Source: Novosphingobium sediminis | GTDB taxonomy: Bacteria; Pseudomonadota; Alphaproteobacteria; Sphingomonadales; Sphingomonadaceae | Assembly: GCF_007991615.1 (NCBI RefSeq) | Contig: NZ_BJYR01000011.1 | Span: 1-64,000 of the forward strand | Length of the DNA: 64,000 bases | Reading direction: 5' to 3' | Shown here: positions 1-11,924 of the stretch, piece by piece | Position numbering within the stretch: the first letter of the stretch is position 1 | Layout: every line of letters starts with the position of its first letter | Made by a program: the position numbers and the translations under genes | Notes under the pieces: model-generated | What the model saw: the letters and a program-made list of their open reading frames with translations, nothing else | The model's database searches: none | Told to the model about the DNA's origin: nothing

Positions 1-14
1 ATGGAGAGACTTTG

Positions 15-392
15 ATGACTGCTTTTTCTAATCGAATTGCGCCTGAAATGCCACTTGCCGTGGCGCAGTTGCGGATTGCCCGCGATCTGCATCAGGCTGA
101 AGCCGCGCTCGACGAGGCGCTGGTGCGCCAGGCGCAGCTGCTGCAGACCATGGTCGGCGCCCGGCGCGAGACCGGCGTTGCGCCCTTCCTCGGCCAGGAT
201 GCGCTGATGCGCTTGCTCAAGAGCCAGCAGGCGATGCTCGATGCCGGTGGCGAACTCGCCCGCGTCCATGGCCGGCTCAGCACGATCTCGCTCGAGACCT
301 GCGGCGGCAACGATGCCTGCCCGCCGGCTGCTCTGCTTGAAGGTACCGGCCTTGATGCCGCGGAATTGGCAGCCGTGCCCGAGGTGGCGTGA
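15..392 (+). CDS. hypothetical protein, 125 aa
   Basis: A small soluble, Ala- and Leu-rich, mostly helical protein that I do not recognise. There is no signal peptide or membrane segment. The C-terminal third has a short Gly/Asn/Asp/Cys segment (CGGNDACPP). The ATG at 15 is chosen because GGAGAG lies at 3-8, a normal spacing; a TTG just before it is closer to the ribosome site than usual. The next gene starts 38 nt downstream on the same strand, so the first three genes probably form one transcript. Function unknown. Confidence 0.7.
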   Translation: MTAFSNRIAPEMPLAVAQLRIARDLHQAEAALDEALVRQAQLLQTMVGARRETGVAPFLGQDALMRLLKSQQAMLDAGGELARVHGRLSTISLETCGGNDACPPAALLEGTGLDAAELAAVPEVA

Positions 393-430
393 TGTCAGCC
401 CTGACCGTCACTTGGGGATCCTGACCGGTC

Positions 431-877
431 ATGGCGTGGCTCTGGATCCTTCGTATTGCGCTGATCGCTACCGTGCTGTTCGCGGCCCGCAAGGGTGACG
501 AACCGGAACAACTGGTGGCGACTGTGCTGCTTTCCACATTCGCACTGGATGTGGGCAATCATATGCTGTTCGGCGATCCGGCCTGGTACACGGTCAACCC
601 GGGACACCTGGTGATCGATTCCTGGGCTTTCTTCACGCTGCTCTGGGTTGCGCTCTACGCCAATCGCGGCTGGCCACTGTGGGTTTCTGCCTCGCAGGTC
701 CTCGTCGTGCTCGGCCACGTCGCAAAACTCTGGGAAGTGGACATGGTCCGCCGAGCCTACTGGACGATGACGCAAATGCCTTTCCTGTTCCAGTTGGCCG
801 TGCTGGCAATCGGCACGGGCGCGCACGTCGAGCGCCAGCGCCGCATTGGCCGCTATCATTCGTGGCGGCTTGCATGA
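431..877 (+). CDS. small integral membrane protein, 148 aa
   Basis: About four hydrophobic segments (roughly residues 3-20, 28-46, 62-80 and 117-135) with a short Arg-rich C-terminal tail indicate an inner-membrane protein. It has a Trp/His-containing middle (NHMLFGDPAWY) but no motif I can tie to a known family. Its stop codon overlaps the start of the downstream winged-helix gene in an ATGA arrangement, so translation of the two is likely coupled. Function unknown; it may be a partner of that regulator. Confidence 0.7.
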   Translation: MAWLWILRIALIATVLFAARKGDEPEQLVATVLLSTFALDVGNHMLFGDPAWYTVNPGHLVIDSWAFFTLLWVALYANRGWPLWVSASQVLVVLGHVAKLWEVDMVRRAYWTMTQMPFLFQLAVLAIGTGAHVERQRRIGRYHSWRLA

Positions 878-1461
878 GCGGGCGCCTCATTCGCCGCCAC
901 GACCGTGGCCGCCGCCGCGCCGCGTTGCGCCGCGCCAATCCTGCCGTGCATGCCGAGGCGATTGCAGCGCAGGACCCGGCTGCCGACGTTCGCCGTGCTG
1001 CCGTGCCGGAGATGACGTCTTCATTGGCGGCCGGTCTGCATGCAGCGTCGGCGCGGATCACGCCCGAAGCGCTGCTCTGCTTTGCGCGAGAGACATACGC
1101 GATCCGACGCAGACGAGACCGCCATTTGCCCGGCGACCTGTTCGGGGAACCGACCTGGGACATCCTGCTCGATCTTTATGTCGCGACCCGTGAGGATCGA
1201 CCCGTGCCCACGACCAGCGCCTGCATCGGGGCCAATGTCCCCCCGACGACCGCGCTGCGCTGGCTCCGCATCCTCGAGGCTCGCGGGCTTGTCGAGCGCG
1301 AGGAGGATGGGCGCGACGGGCGTCGCACCTTCGTGAGACTTTCGGCGCGCGGACTTGCCGCGATGGATGACTGGCTGCATGTGGCGCTCGCCATGCTCGA
1401 TCACTCGGTTGGGGCGATCCTCCGGCGCACCATGCCACCCCTTGCCGAGGCGGCGGAATAG
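874..1461 (+). CDS. MarR-like winged-helix DNA-binding protein, 195 aa
   Basis: The C-terminal half (about residues 85-180) reads as a winged helix: a helix through GEPTWDILLDLYVA, a recognition-helix region around PTTALRWLRILEARGLVER, then a charged wing (EEDGRDGRRTFVRLSARG), as in MarR/PadR-type regulators. The first 50 residues are Arg/Ala-rich and probably disordered. The reading frame is open upstream to 679, but the ATG at 874 overlaps the stop of the preceding membrane-protein gene and is the natural start. Ligand and targets are unknown; the membrane protein is the obvious candidate partner. Confidence 0.75.
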   Translation: MSGRLIRRHDRGRRRAALRRANPAVHAEAIAAQDPAADVRRAAVPEMTSSLAAGLHAASARITPEALLCFARETYAIRRRRDRHLPGDLFGEPTWDILLDLYVATREDRPVPTTSACIGANVPPTTALRWLRILEARGLVEREEDGRDGRRTFVRLSARGLAAMDDWLHVALAMLDHSVGAILRRTMPPLAEAAE

Positions 1462-1850
1462 GCCCGGTTTCCCGTCCGCTGGCGGCTTGATGCTTGACCA
1501 GCGGGCGGTTCCGGCCTAAGGGCGCGACGTCTCGAGCGGCCCTATGGCCAATCGGTTCAACAGAGCTGAACATTGCCGGTGCGCGGCAAGTGGGGCCTCG
1601 AGGGCGGTTTTGCTGCCATTCGCGGGTCCCTCTTGTGTTTGGTCCCAAGCCCCCGAATCGAGGGCTGAGGCTCAAGCTACGCCGTCAGCCGTCAAAGTAA
1701 CCCGGTGGCGACTTGCTTCGGGTGGAGCGTTTTCGGCTCATGCAGCACTTCGGTGCGAGGCCTTTTCGGCCTTGCCCAGGGCTGGATGAGATTTTCCGCA
1801 AGCCTTCACCTGGTTCCTGCCGCGCCCGCAACCAAGGTGAAGAGTACTTC
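1462..1850 (+). promoter_or_regulatory. str operon upstream region and leader
   Basis: This 389-nt stretch has no credible gene. It contains a promoter-like TTGACC (1494-1499), a 17-nt spacer and TAAGGG (1517-1522), which would give a leader of about 320 nt before rpsL. Near the 3' end AAGGTGAAGAG (1834-1844) supplies the rpsL ribosome site. A ribosomal-protein feedback site could lie in the leader, but I see no known element. Confidence 0.5.
1494..1522 (+). promoter_or_regulatory. candidate promoter of str operon
   Basis: TTGACC, 17 nt, TAAGGG. The -35 is near consensus. The -10 departs from TATAAT but matches the -10 hexamers found upstream of rplO and rpsM in this window, which strengthens the call. 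Confidence 0.45.
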
Positions 1851-2222
1851 ATGCCTACGATCAACCAGCTGGTCCGCAAGGGCCGCGAACCGCAGAAGAC
1901 CAAGTCCAAGGTCCCTGCGATGGAGCAGAACCCGCAGAAGCGCGGTGTTTGCACCCGCGTCTACACGACGACCCCGAAGAAGCCGAACTCGGCGCTGCGC
2001 AAGGTGGCCAAGATCCGCCTGACGAACAGCCGCGAAGTCATCTCGTACATCCCGGGCGAAGGCCACAACCTGCAGGAGCACTCGGTCGTGCTTATCCGCG
2101 GCGGCCGTGTGCGCGACCTTCCGGGCGTGCGCTACCACGTCCTGCGCGGCGTTCTCGATACCCAGGGTGTCAAGGATCGCAAGCAGTCGCGTTCGAAGTA
2201 CGGCGCCAAGCGTCCGAAGTAA
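1851..2222 (+). CDS. rpsL: 30S ribosomal protein S12
   Basis: S12 of 123 aa, the usual length, starting [12 protein letters not shown] and ending SKYGAKRPK. It sits at the decoding centre and governs accuracy. The conserved [13 protein letters not shown] loop keeps Lys43, but the second loop reads [13 protein letters not shown]: position 88, Lys in E. coli and most bacteria, is Arg (CGC at 2112-2114). Substitution of this lysine by Arg gives streptomycin resistance in other species. The frame is open upstream to 1713; the ATG at 1851 matches the family start. First gene of the str operon. Confidence 0.97.
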   Translation: MPTINQLVRKGREPQKTKSKVPAMEQNPQKRGVCTRVYTTTPKKPNSALRKVAKIRLTNSREVISYIPGEGHNLQEHSVVLIRGGRVRDLPGVRYHVLRGVLDTQGVKDRKQSRSKYGAKRPK

Positions 2223-2290
2223 GTCTCATCTGGGTCGGAGCCGCAGAGCGCATCCCGTGAGGGGCGCTCCGCTCCGCAGGAGTACAGAAT

Positions 2291-2761
2291 ATGTCTCGTC
2301 GTCGTCGTCCCGAAAAGCGGGAAATCCTGCCTGATCCGAAGTTCAACGATCAGATCCTCTCGAAGTTCATGAACAACCTCATGCTCGACGGGAAGAAGTC
2401 GGTCGCTGAAAGCATCGTCTACGGTGCCATGGAAACCATGCAGACCCGCGCCAAGGCGGATCCGCTGCAGCTGTTCCACGATGCGCTGAACAACGTGAAG
2501 CCGCAGATCGAAGTCCGCAGCCGCCGCGTTGGTGGTGCGACCTATCAGGTCCCCGTCGAAGTGCGCACCGAGCGCGCCCAGGCGCTGGCCATCCGCTGGC
2601 TCATCACCGCCGCGCGCAACCGCAGCGAAACCACGATGGCTGCCCGCCTTTCGGCCGAGCTGCTCGATGCTGCCAACAACCGCGGCAACGCTGTCAAGAA
2701 GCGTGAAGATACTCACCGCATGGCCGACGCCAACCGCGCCTTCAGCCACTATCGCTGGTAA
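2291..2761 (+). CDS. rpsG: 30S ribosomal protein S7
   Basis: S7 of 156 aa, the usual bacterial length. It nucleates assembly of the 30S head and contacts tRNA in the E site. The N-terminus [18 protein letters not shown] and the [14 protein letters not shown] hairpin are characteristic. It lies 68 nt after rpsL and 116 nt before fusA in the standard str order. In E. coli S7 represses its own operon through the rpsL-rpsG spacer; whether the short spacer here can do this is not evident. Confidence 0.97.
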   Translation: MSRRRRPEKREILPDPKFNDQILSKFMNNLMLDGKKSVAESIVYGAMETMQTRAKADPLQLFHDALNNVKPQIEVRSRRVGGATYQVPVEVRTERAQALAIRWLITAARNRSETTMAARLSAELLDAANNRGNAVKKREDTHRMADANRAFSHYRW

Positions 2762-2877
2762 GAGGCGCGTTGCCCAAGGGGGCCGCTCGTAAAGCGGTCG
2801 TCTTGAAACGGTCACGCTAAAAGCACTATGGGGCGGGCCGGAACCATCCGGCCCCTCCCGAACCCAAGGAACCTCCC

Positions 2878-4971
<2,094 letters not shown>

Positions 4972-5031
4972 GCGCTCTTCTCCGGCAATTCGTCCCTCGG
5001 GCGAATTTCAGGAGGACGGCGGGCTTGCATA

Positions 5032-5084
5032 AGCAAGCGGATCAATCTACGGGCGGCGCCTGATTCAGCGGGCGCCGTCTCTTT
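5032..5084 (+). terminator. hairpins in the fusA-tuf spacer (possible attenuator)
   Basis: The 152-nt gap between fusA and tuf holds two hairpins: a GCTTGC/GCAAGC stem near 5034-5047, and CGGCGCC (5054-5060) pairing with GGCGCCG (5071-5077), followed by TCTCTTT. The second resembles a weak intrinsic terminator. It could reduce read-through into tuf or stabilise the upstream message; tuf may also have its own promoter here, although none is obvious. Confidence 0.4.
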
Positions 5085-5123
5085 CCCGCAGTATCTGCAA
5101 TTTCAAAGAAGAAGGTTTGAGCA

Positions 5124-6314
5124 ATGGCCAAGGCTAAGTTTGAGCGGACCAAGCCGCACTGCAACATCGGCACCATCGGTCACGTCGACCATGGCAAGAC
5201 CACCCTGACGGCGGCGATCACCAAGGTGCTCGCCGAGACCGGCGGCGCGACGTTCACCGACTACGCGAACATCGACAAGGCTCCGGAAGAGCGCGAGCGC
5301 GGCATCACCATCTCGACTGCCCACGTCGAGTACGAGACTGCCAACCGTCACTACGCGCACGTCGACTGCCCGGGTCACGCCGACTACGTGAAGAACATGA
5401 TCACCGGTGCCGCCCAGATGGACGGCGCGATCCTGGTCGTGAACGCTGCTGACGGCCCGATGCCGCAGACCCGCGAGCACATCCTGCTTGCCCGCCAGGT
5501 CGGCGTGCCGGCGCTGGTCGTGTACATGAACAAGGTCGATCAGGTTGACGACGAGGAAATCCTCGAGCTCGTCGAGCTGGAAGTGCGCGAGCTGCTCTCG
5601 TCGTACGACTTCCCGGGCGACGATATTCCGATCGTCAAGGGTTCGGCTCTGGCCGCTCTCGAAGGCCGTGACGACAACATCGGCAAGAACTCGATCAACG
5701 AGCTCATGGCCGCTGTCGACAGCTACATCCCGCAGCCGCCGCGCCCGACCGACAAGCCCTTCCTGATGCCCGTCGAAGACGTGTTCTCGATCTCGGGCCG
5801 TGGTACGGTTGTGACCGGCCGCGTCGAGACCGGCATCGTCAAGGTTGGTGAAGAAGTCGAGATCGTCGGCCTCAAGGACACCGCCAAGACCGTGGTCACC
5901 GGCGTCGAAATGTTCCGCAAGCTGCTCGATCAGGGCGAAGCTGGCGACAACATCGGTGCGCTGGTCCGCGGCGTGAAGCGTGAAGACGTCGAGCGCGGCC
6001 AGGTTCTGGCCAAGCCCGGTTCGGTCACGCCGCACACCGAGTTCTCGGCTGAGGTCTACGTGCTGTCGAAGGATGAAGGTGGCCGTCACACGCCGTTCTT
6101 CGCCAACTACCGCCCGCAGTTCTACTTCCGCACCACCGACGTCACCGGCGAAGTGATCCTTCCCGAGGGCACCGAGATGGTGATGCCCGGCGACAACCTG
6201 ACCCTGTCGGTCCGTCTCATCGCGCCGATCGCGATGGACGAAGGTCTGCGCTTCGCGATCCGCGAAGGTGGCCGTACCGTCGGTTCGGGGGTTGTCAGCA
6301 AGATCACGAAGTAA
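5124..6314 (+). CDS. tuf: translation elongation factor Tu
   Basis: EF-Tu, 396 aa, the GTPase that delivers aminoacyl-tRNA to the ribosome. G1 is GHVDHGKT (19-26), G3 [12 protein letters not shown] and G4 MNKVDQVDD; switch I contains the [17 protein letters not shown] stretch. Domains II and III run to the C-terminal [11 protein letters not shown]. It is the last gene of the str operon and is followed by a strong terminator. Only one tuf copy is visible in the window; many relatives have a second elsewhere. Confidence 0.98.
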   Translation: MAKAKFERTKPHCNIGTIGHVDHGKTTLTAAITKVLAETGGATFTDYANIDKAPEERERGITISTAHVEYETANRHYAHVDCPGHADYVKNMITGAAQMDGAILVVNAADGPMPQTREHILLARQVGVPALVVYMNKVDQVDDEEILELVELEVRELLSSYDFPGDDIPIVKGSALAALEGRDDNIGKNSINELMAAVDSYIPQPPRPTDKPFLMPVEDVFSISGRGTVVTGRVETGIVKVGEEVEIVGLKDTAKTVVTGVEMFRKLLDQGEAGDNIGALVRGVKREDVERGQVLAKPGSVTPHTEFSAEVYVLSKDEGGRHTPFFANYRPQFYFRTTDVTGEVILPEGTEMVMPGDNLTLSVRLIAPIAMDEGLRFAIREGGRTVGSGVVSKITK

Positions 6315-6326
6315 TATAGGCCGCGC

Positions 6327-6364
6327 ACCGGCGGGAGATTCGCTCTCCCGCCGGTCCGGTTTTT
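6327..6364 (+). terminator. intrinsic terminator after tuf
   Basis: A perfect 12-bp stem (6327-6338 with 6344-6355, five-base loop TTCGC) is followed by CCGGTTTTT. It lies 13 nt after the tuf stop and separates the str and S10 operons. Confidence 0.85.
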
Positions 6365-6468
6365 ACGGATCAGCGGCCCGCTTTCTCCTCGCTTCAACAG
6401 CTGGGGCAGGGTGAGAGGGTGGAGCGGCTGGTCTTTTTGTTTTAGCTCTTTCGCATCGGTAAACGGAC

Positions 6469-6780
<312 letters not shown>

Positions 6781-7014
6781 GAATTCGCTGCCGCTGCAAG
6801 GCGGAAGCACCAGAGTTTAAGAGGTATTGAGCCTCTCGGACAATGGGATACCTCCGGCGCCGCTTCCCTAGGGAGCACTGAGCCGGGCAAGCGTCCCCCG
6901 TTCGCTTCCGCCCTCCGGGCAGAAGCACTCAGCCCGGACGGGGCGCGTTTCACATACGGGCTGAACACGCCTCGCGGGGATGGTCCTCGCAAGGCCTCTG
7001 TAAGGAGTATGGTC
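6781..7014 (+). promoter_or_regulatory. long structured rpsJ-rplC spacer
   Basis: This 234-nt spacer inside the S10 operon has no gene. CCGGGC (6883-6888) can pair with GCCCGG (6932-6937), enclosing AAGCG/CGCTT (6889-6893 with 6903-6907) and GCCC/GGGC (6910-6913 with 6917-6920): a possible three-way junction. It ends in a strong AAGGAG ribosome site for rplC. It may be a feedback or attenuation leader, by analogy with the L4-controlled S10 leader of E. coli, which lies before rpsJ instead. Confidence 0.4.
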
Positions 7015-7779
7015 ATGCGCACCGGCGTGATCGTTAAAAAGCTCGGGATGACCCGAGTGTTCCAGGACGACGGACGGCACGTGCCGGTTACCGTTCTGGC
7101 GCTTGAAAATTGCCAGGTGGTCTCGGTCCGCACCGAAGAACGTGACGGTTACGTCGCGGTTCAGCTCGGCGCTGGTCAGGCCAAGCAGAAGAACGTCGCC
7201 AAGCCGCAGCGCGAGCACTTCGCCAAGGCTGAGGTCGAACTGAAGATGGAAGTCGCCGAGTTCCGCGTCGCCGAAGACGCGCTGCTCGAAGTCGGCTCGA
7301 CCATCGCTGCCTCGCACTTCGTGCCCGGCCAGTATGTCGACATCACCGGTCACACGCAGGGCAAGGGCTTTGCCGGCGCCATGAAGCGTTGGGGCTTCGG
7401 TGGTATGCGCGCCACCCACGGTGTGTCGATCACTCACCGTGCCCACGGTTCGACGGGTAACCGCCAGGATCCGGGTCGCGTGTTCAAGAACAAGAAGATG
7501 GCCGGCCACATGGGCGACCGTCAGCGCACCCAGCAGAACCTCGAGATCGTCCGCACCGACGACGAGCGCGGCCTGATCTTCGTCAAGGGCTCGGTCCCTG
7601 GTTCGAAGAATGGCTGGCTGCTCGTCCGCGATGCGGTGAAGCTCGACCGTCACGCTGAAGCGCCGTATCCGGCCGGCCTCAAGCAGGCTGCCAACAGCAA
7701 CGACACCACGGCGGCTGCCGACACTCCCGCGGAAGACACCGCGGCTGCCAGCACCACCGTCGATGGTCAGGAGGGCTAA
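7015..7779 (+). CDS. rplC: 50S ribosomal protein L3
   Basis: L3, 254 aa, a peptidyl-transferase-proximal protein needed early in 50S assembly. The start [16 protein letters not shown] is typical. An ATG six bases upstream is only one base from the AAGGAG at 7002-7007, so 7015 is preferred. The loop [19 protein letters not shown] carries the Gln methylated in E. coli. The protein has an acidic Ala/Thr/Asp-rich C-terminal tail of about 30 residues beyond the E. coli length, probably disordered. Confidence 0.96.
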   Translation: MRTGVIVKKLGMTRVFQDDGRHVPVTVLALENCQVVSVRTEERDGYVAVQLGAGQAKQKNVAKPQREHFAKAEVELKMEVAEFRVAEDALLEVGSTIAASHFVPGQYVDITGHTQGKGFAGAMKRWGFGGMRATHGVSITHRAHGSTGNRQDPGRVFKNKKMAGHMGDRQRTQQNLEIVRTDDERGLIFVKGSVPGSKNGWLLVRDAVKLDRHAEAPYPAGLKQAANSNDTTAAADTPAEDTAAASTTVDGQEG

Positions 7780-7782
7780 GTC

Positions 7783-8412
7783 GTGAAGGTTCAGGTCCTC
7801 AATCTCGATGGCACCGCAGCCGGCGAAGCCGAGCTTTCGGATGCCGTGTTCGGTGTCGCTCCGCGCGCCGACATCATGCACCGCGTTGTCACCTGGCAGC
7901 TCGAAAAGCGTCGCGGCACTGCCCGTGCTGCTCGTGAGCGTTCGGAAGTGGCTCGCACCGGTAAGAAGCTGGGCAACCAGAAGGGCGGCGGTGGCGCTCG
8001 TCACGGCGATCGTGCTGCTCCGATCTTCATCGGCGGTGGTAAGGCGCACGGTCCCCGCGTCCGTGACTTCAACCCCTCGCTCAACAAGAAGCTGCGCGCA
8101 CTCGGTCTGAAGATGGCGCTCTCGACCAAGGCTCTGGCCGACGGTCGCAGCCTCGTCGTGGTCGACACTCTCGACACCGATGGCAAGACCGCCACGCTTG
8201 CTGCGACGCTTGCCAAGGCAGGCTTCGGCAAGAAGGTGCTGGTGATCGACGGCGAAGCGGTGAACGACAACTTCGCCCGTGCCGCTCGCAACATCATCGG
8301 GGTCAACGTGCTCCCGGCGATGGGCGCCAACGTCTACGACATCCTGAAGCATGATACGCTGGTGCTGACGCGCGCTGCGGTCGAAAAGCTGGAGGCGCGT
8401 TTCAATGGCTAA
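7783..8412 (+). CDS. rplD: 50S ribosomal protein L4
   Basis: L4, 209 aa, lines the polypeptide exit tunnel. It begins with GTG ([11 protein letters not shown]) only three bases after the L3 stop, with AGGAGG in the L3 tail as ribosome site. The tunnel loop region [25 protein letters not shown] matches the family, including the Lys/Arg-rich tip altered in some macrolide-resistant strains. In E. coli L4 is the autogenous repressor of the S10 operon. It overlaps rplW by 8 nt. Confidence 0.97.
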   Translation: MKVQVLNLDGTAAGEAELSDAVFGVAPRADIMHRVVTWQLEKRRGTARAARERSEVARTGKKLGNQKGGGGARHGDRAAPIFIGGGKAHGPRVRDFNPSLNKKLRALGLKMALSTKALADGRSLVVVDTLDTDGKTATLAATLAKAGFGKKVLVIDGEAVNDNFARAARNIIGVNVLPAMGANVYDILKHDTLVLTRAAVEKLEARFNG

Positions 8413-8710
8413 GGACGCAATCGACACGCGTCACTACGACGTGATCGTGGCTCCCCACATCACCGAAAAGGCGACGCTGCTCAGCGAGCATAACGCCGTG
8501 GTCTTCAAGGTTGCCGGCAAGGCCACCAAGACGGAGATCAAGGCTGCGGTTGAAGCCCTGTTCGACGTGAAGGTCACCAAGGTGAACACGCTGAACCAGG
8601 AGGGCAAGACCAAGCGCTGGAAGGGTTCACCTTACAAGCGTTCGGACTTCAAGAAGGCGGTTGTGACGCTGGCTCCCGGCCAGTCGATCGACGTCACCAG
8701 CGGTATCTGA
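8405..8710 (+). CDS. rplW: 50S ribosomal protein L23
   Basis: L23, 101 aa, lies at the exit of the ribosomal tunnel where it docks trigger factor and the signal recognition particle. The [15 protein letters not shown] start region and [22 protein letters not shown] are typical. The gene overlaps the end of rplD by 8 nt and precedes rplB by 12 nt, so it is tightly coupled in the S10 operon. Confidence 0.97.
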   Translation: MAKDAIDTRHYDVIVAPHITEKATLLSEHNAVVFKVAGKATKTEIKAAVEALFDVKVTKVNTLNQEGKTKRWKGSPYKRSDFKKAVVTLAPGQSIDVTSGI

Positions 8711-8722
8711 GGCGCATAGACC

Positions 8723-9559
8723 ATGGCACTCAAGAACTATAACCCGACCAGCCCCGCCCGGCGCGGCCTGATCCTCGTCGACAAGTCGTCGCTGTGGAAG
8801 GGCAAGCCCGTCAAGGCGCTGACCGAGGGCAAGAGCAAGACCGGCGGCCGCAACAACAAGGGCCACGTGACCAGCCGCGGTATCGCGGGCGGTCATAAGC
8901 AGCGCTACCGGTTCATCGATTTCAAGCGCCGGAAGTGGGACATGCCCGCGACCGTCGAGCGTCTGGAATATGATCCCAACCGCACCGCGTTCATTGCGCT
9001 CGTCAAGTACGAGGACGGTGAGCAGACCTACATTCTCGCGCCGCAGCGCCTCGCAGTCGGCGACTCTGTCGTCGCCGGCGAGAAGACCGACGTGAAGCCG
9101 GGCAACGCGATGCTGCTCAGCCAGATGCCGGTCGGCACCATCATCCACAACGTGGAGATGAAGCCGGGCAAGGGCGGTCAGATCGCTCGTTCGGCCGGTA
9201 CGTATGTCCAGCTCGTCGGTCGTGACCGCGGCATGGTCATCGTTCGCCTGAACTCGGGCGAGCAGCGCTACCTGCGCGGCGATTGCATGGGCACGGTTGG
9301 CGCGGTCTCGAACCCCGACAACTCGAACCAGAACCTTGCCAAGGCCGGTCGCGGCCGCTGGCTTGGTCGTCGCCCGCTGACCCGTGGTGTCGCCAAGAAC
9401 CCGGTCGATCACCCGCACGGTGGTGGTGAAGGCCGCACCTCGGGTGGCCGTCATCCGGTCACGCCGTGGGGCAAGCCGACCAAGGGCGCCCGTACCCGTC
9501 ACAACAAGCAGACGGACAAGATGATCATCCGTTCGCGTCACGCGAAGAAGAAGAGGTAA
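8723..9559 (+). CDS. rplB: 50S ribosomal protein L2
   Basis: L2, 278 aa, near the peptidyl-transferase centre and required for subunit association. The C-terminal segment [25 protein letters not shown] contains the essential conserved His of the family. The N-terminal [15 protein letters not shown] and the [18 protein letters not shown] region are typical. It is followed after 6 nt by rpsS. Confidence 0.98.
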   Translation: MALKNYNPTSPARRGLILVDKSSLWKGKPVKALTEGKSKTGGRNNKGHVTSRGIAGGHKQRYRFIDFKRRKWDMPATVERLEYDPNRTAFIALVKYEDGEQTYILAPQRLAVGDSVVAGEKTDVKPGNAMLLSQMPVGTIIHNVEMKPGKGGQIARSAGTYVQLVGRDRGMVIVRLNSGEQRYLRGDCMGTVGAVSNPDNSNQNLAKAGRGRWLGRRPLTRGVAKNPVDHPHGGGEGRTSGGRHPVTPWGKPTKGARTRHNKQTDKMIIRSRHAKKKR

Positions 9560-9565
9560 CACCCC

Positions 9566-9844
9566 ATGGCACGTTCCGTCTGGAAGGGACCCTTCGTCGA
9601 CCTCCACCTCCTGAAGAAGGCCGAAGTGGCTCAGGATGTTGGTTCGCGTGCAGGTCCGATCAAGACCTGGTCGCGTCGTTCGACCATTCTCCCGCAGTTC
9701 GTTGGTCTGACGTTCAACGTCTACAACGGGCACAAGTTCATTCCCGTCTCGGTCAACGAAGAGATGGTCGGCCACAAGCTTGGTGAATTCGCGCCGACGC
9801 GCACGTTCCCCGGCCACGCCGCTGACAAGAAGGGCAAGCGCTAA
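9566..9844 (+). CDS. rpsS: 30S ribosomal protein S19
   Basis: S19, 92 aa, located in the head of the 30S subunit, where it forms bridges to the 50S subunit with S13. [20 protein letters not shown] and [15 protein letters not shown] are family signatures. The stop codon overlaps the start of rplV by one base, indicating coupled translation. Confidence 0.97.
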   Translation: MARSVWKGPFVDLHLLKKAEVAQDVGSRAGPIKTWSRRSTILPQFVGLTFNVYNGHKFIPVSVNEEMVGHKLGEFAPTRTFPGHAADKKGKR

Positions 9845-10230
9845 TGGGCAAGCCTAAGTCCCCGCGCCGCGTTGCGGACAACGAAGCGCTCTCGGTTGGC
9901 ACGCAGATCCGCGGTTCGGCCCAGAAGCTGAACCTCGTTGCCGCACTCATCCGCGGCCAGCGCGCTGAAGACGCCATGAACATCCTCGCCTTCTCGAAGA
10001 AGGCGATGGCTGTGGATGCGCGCAAGGTGCTCGCCTCGGCGATCGCCAACGCCGAGAACAACCACAATCTTGATGTCGACGCACTCGTCGTCGCTGAGGC
10101 TTCGGTCGGCAAGTCGATCACGATGAAGCGCTTCCACACTCGTGGTCGCGGCAAGTCCACCCGCATCCTGAAGCCGATCTCGCGCCTGCGGATCGTGGTT
10201 CGCGAAGCGGCTACTGGTGAGGAGGCCTGA
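9844..10230 (+). CDS. rplV: 50S ribosomal protein L22
   Basis: L22, 128 aa, contributes with L4 to the narrow part of the exit tunnel. The long beta-hairpin region [28 protein letters not shown] is complete, with no deletion of the kind seen in macrolide-resistant mutants. The N-terminal tail [15 protein letters not shown] is longer than in E. coli, as is common in alphaproteobacteria. It starts on the last base of rpsS. Confidence 0.97.
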   Translation: MGKPKSPRRVADNEALSVGTQIRGSAQKLNLVAALIRGQRAEDAMNILAFSKKAMAVDARKVLASAIANAENNHNLDVDALVVAEASVGKSITMKRFHTRGRGKSTRILKPISRLRIVVREAATGEEA

Positions 10231-10232
10231 TC

Positions 10233-10928
10233 ATGGGTCACAAGTCGAACCCCATCGGTCTGCGTCTGCAGATCAACCGCACCTGGGATAGCCGCTGGTA
10301 CGCGGAAGGTCGCAGCTATCAGAACCTGCTTCGTGAAGACCTTGCCATGCGCAAGTTCATCATGGAACACCTGCCGCAGGCCGCGATCTCGAAGGTCGTG
10401 ATCGAGCGTCCCGCGAAGCTGTGCCGCGTTTCGATCTATGCCGCTCGTCCGGGCGTCATCATCGGCAAGAAGGGCGCGGACATCGAGAAGCTGCGTAGCC
10501 AGCTTGCCAAGATGACCGCGAGCGATGTGAAGCTGAACATCGTCGAGATCCGCAAGCCGGAAATCGATTCCAAGCTCGTTGCGCAGGGCATTGCCGATCA
10601 GCTCGTTCGCCGTGTGGCTTTCCGCCGCGCGATGAAGCGTGCGGTCCAGTCGGCGCTCCGTCTGGGTGCCGAAGGCATCAAGATCACCTGCGGCGGTCGT
10701 CTCGGCGGTGCGGAAATCGCCCGCGTCGAGTGGTACCGCGAGGGTCGCGTGCCGCTCCATACGCTGCGCGCGAACATCGATTATGCCGAAGCTGTGGCGC
10801 ACACCGCGTATGGCGTGATCGGCATCAAGACCTGGATCTTCAAGGGTGAAATCCTTGGTCATGATCCCATGGCGCAGGACCGGCTGATGATGGAGGCTCA
10901 AACCTCCGGCGTCCGTCCGGCTCGCTAA
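10233..10928 (+). CDS. rpsC: 30S ribosomal protein S3
   Basis: S3, 231 aa, forms part of the mRNA entry channel and helicase site. [24 protein letters not shown] is the classical N-terminus. The KH domain contains the [14 protein letters not shown] loop (GxxG), followed by the C-terminal S3 domain with the [20 protein letters not shown] segment. The start lies two bases after the rplV stop. Confidence 0.98.
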   Translation: MGHKSNPIGLRLQINRTWDSRWYAEGRSYQNLLREDLAMRKFIMEHLPQAAISKVVIERPAKLCRVSIYAARPGVIIGKKGADIEKLRSQLAKMTASDVKLNIVEIRKPEIDSKLVAQGIADQLVRRVAFRRAMKRAVQSALRLGAEGIKITCGGRLGGAEIARVEWYREGRVPLHTLRANIDYAEAVAHTAYGVIGIKTWIFKGEILGHDPMAQDRLMMEAQTSGVRPAR

Positions 10929-10943
10929 GGTAGAGTAAGCACC

Positions 10944-11378
10944 ATGCTGCAACCGAAAAAGACCAAGTTCCGCAAGGCCTTCAAGGGCCGGATCAAGGGC
11001 GATGCCAAGGGTGGCACCGACCTGAACTTCGGTTCGTACGGCCTCAAGGCACTCGAGCCGGAGCGGGTTACCGCTCGCCAGATCGAAGCCGCTCGCCGTG
11101 CGATCACCCGCCACATCAAGCGCCAGGGTCGTCTCTGGATCCGCGTGTTCCCGGATGTGCCGGTTTCGAAGAAGCCTGCTGAAGTCCGCCAGGGCAAGGG
11201 CAAGGGTTCGATCGAATACTGGGCAGCCCGCGTGAAGCCGGGTCGCATCCTGTTCGAGCTCGACGGCGTTGCCGGCCCGCTCGCGGCTGAGGCTTTCAGC
11301 CGCGCTGCGATGAAGCTGCCGATTAAGACCAAGGTCGTTGCCCGCCTCGGCGACACCTCGCACCTCGGAGGCGAATGA
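10944..11378 (+). CDS. rplP: 50S ribosomal protein L16
   Basis: L16, 144 aa, organises the A-site tRNA pocket on the 50S subunit. [19 protein letters not shown] and the [23 protein letters not shown] region are typical. The conserved Arg hydroxylated in E. coli corresponds to the [20 protein letters not shown] neighbourhood. Its stop overlaps possible starts of rpmC. Confidence 0.97.
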   Translation: MLQPKKTKFRKAFKGRIKGDAKGGTDLNFGSYGLKALEPERVTARQIEAARRAITRHIKRQGRLWIRVFPDVPVSKKPAEVRQGKGKGSIEYWAARVKPGRILFELDGVAGPLAAEAFSRAAMKLPIKTKVVARLGDTSHLGGE

Positions 11379-11581
11379 TGGCCAAGTTTGAAGACATGCG
11401 CGTCAAGTCCGACGATCAACTTCAGGCGGATCTTGCCGAGCTGAAGCGCGAGGCATTCAACCTGCGGTTCCAGGCGGCGACCAACCAGCTCGAGCGTCCG
11501 GCCCGCATCCGCGAAGTCCGTCGCGACATCGCCCGTATCAAGACGCTGCAGACTGAGCGTTCTCAGTCGGCCAAGGCGTAA
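11378..11581 (+). CDS. rpmC: 50S ribosomal protein L29
   Basis: L29, 67 aa, a two-helix protein beside the tunnel exit next to L23. The sequence [32 protein letters not shown] is typical. Two ATGs are adjacent (11375 and 11378). The second has the better spacing from the GGAG at 11367-11370 and gives the usual N-terminus, so it is preferred. Confidence 0.93.
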   Translation: MAKFEDMRVKSDDQLQADLAELKREAFNLRFQAATNQLERPARIREVRRDIARIKTLQTERSQSAKA

Positions 11582-11591
11582 GGAAAAGACT

Positions 11592-11861
11592 ATGCCCAAG
11601 CGTATTCTGATCGGGACGATCGTCTCGGACAAGACTGACAAGACCGTGGTGGTCAAGGTCGAGCGCAAGGTGAAGCACCCGCTCTACGGGAAAATCATCC
11701 GTCGCTCGAAGAAGTACCACGCCCACGACGAGAGCAACTCGTTCAAGGCTGGCGAGACCGTTCGCATCGAAGAGACTGCGCCGATCTCCAAGCTGAAGAC
11801 GTGGAAGGTGATCGACCGCGTGCAGGCCGGCAAGACGGCTGCGATCGAAGCCGACGTCTAA
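11592..11861 (+). CDS. rpsQ: 30S ribosomal protein S17
   Basis: S17, 89 aa, an OB-fold primary 16S-binding protein. [34 protein letters not shown] and the [10 protein letters not shown] loop are diagnostic. It is the last gene of the classical S10 operon order; 63 nt later rplN begins the spc order on the same strand with no terminator visible, so the two operons probably form one transcript. Confidence 0.97.
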   Translation: MPKRILIGTIVSDKTDKTVVVKVERKVKHPLYGKIIRRSKKYHAHDESNSFKAGETVRIEETAPISKLKTWKVIDRVQAGKTAAIEADV

Positions 11862-11924
11862 GTCGCAATCCATTTTGGAACTGCCGGACTGGTTCCGGCA
11901 AGCCAGTGAGAAGGAACCGGATCA

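Noticed and set aside
679..873. N-terminal extension of the winged-helix gene
   Set aside because: It overlaps the membrane protein gene for 195 nt; the ATG at 874 overlaps that gene's stop in the usual coupled manner.
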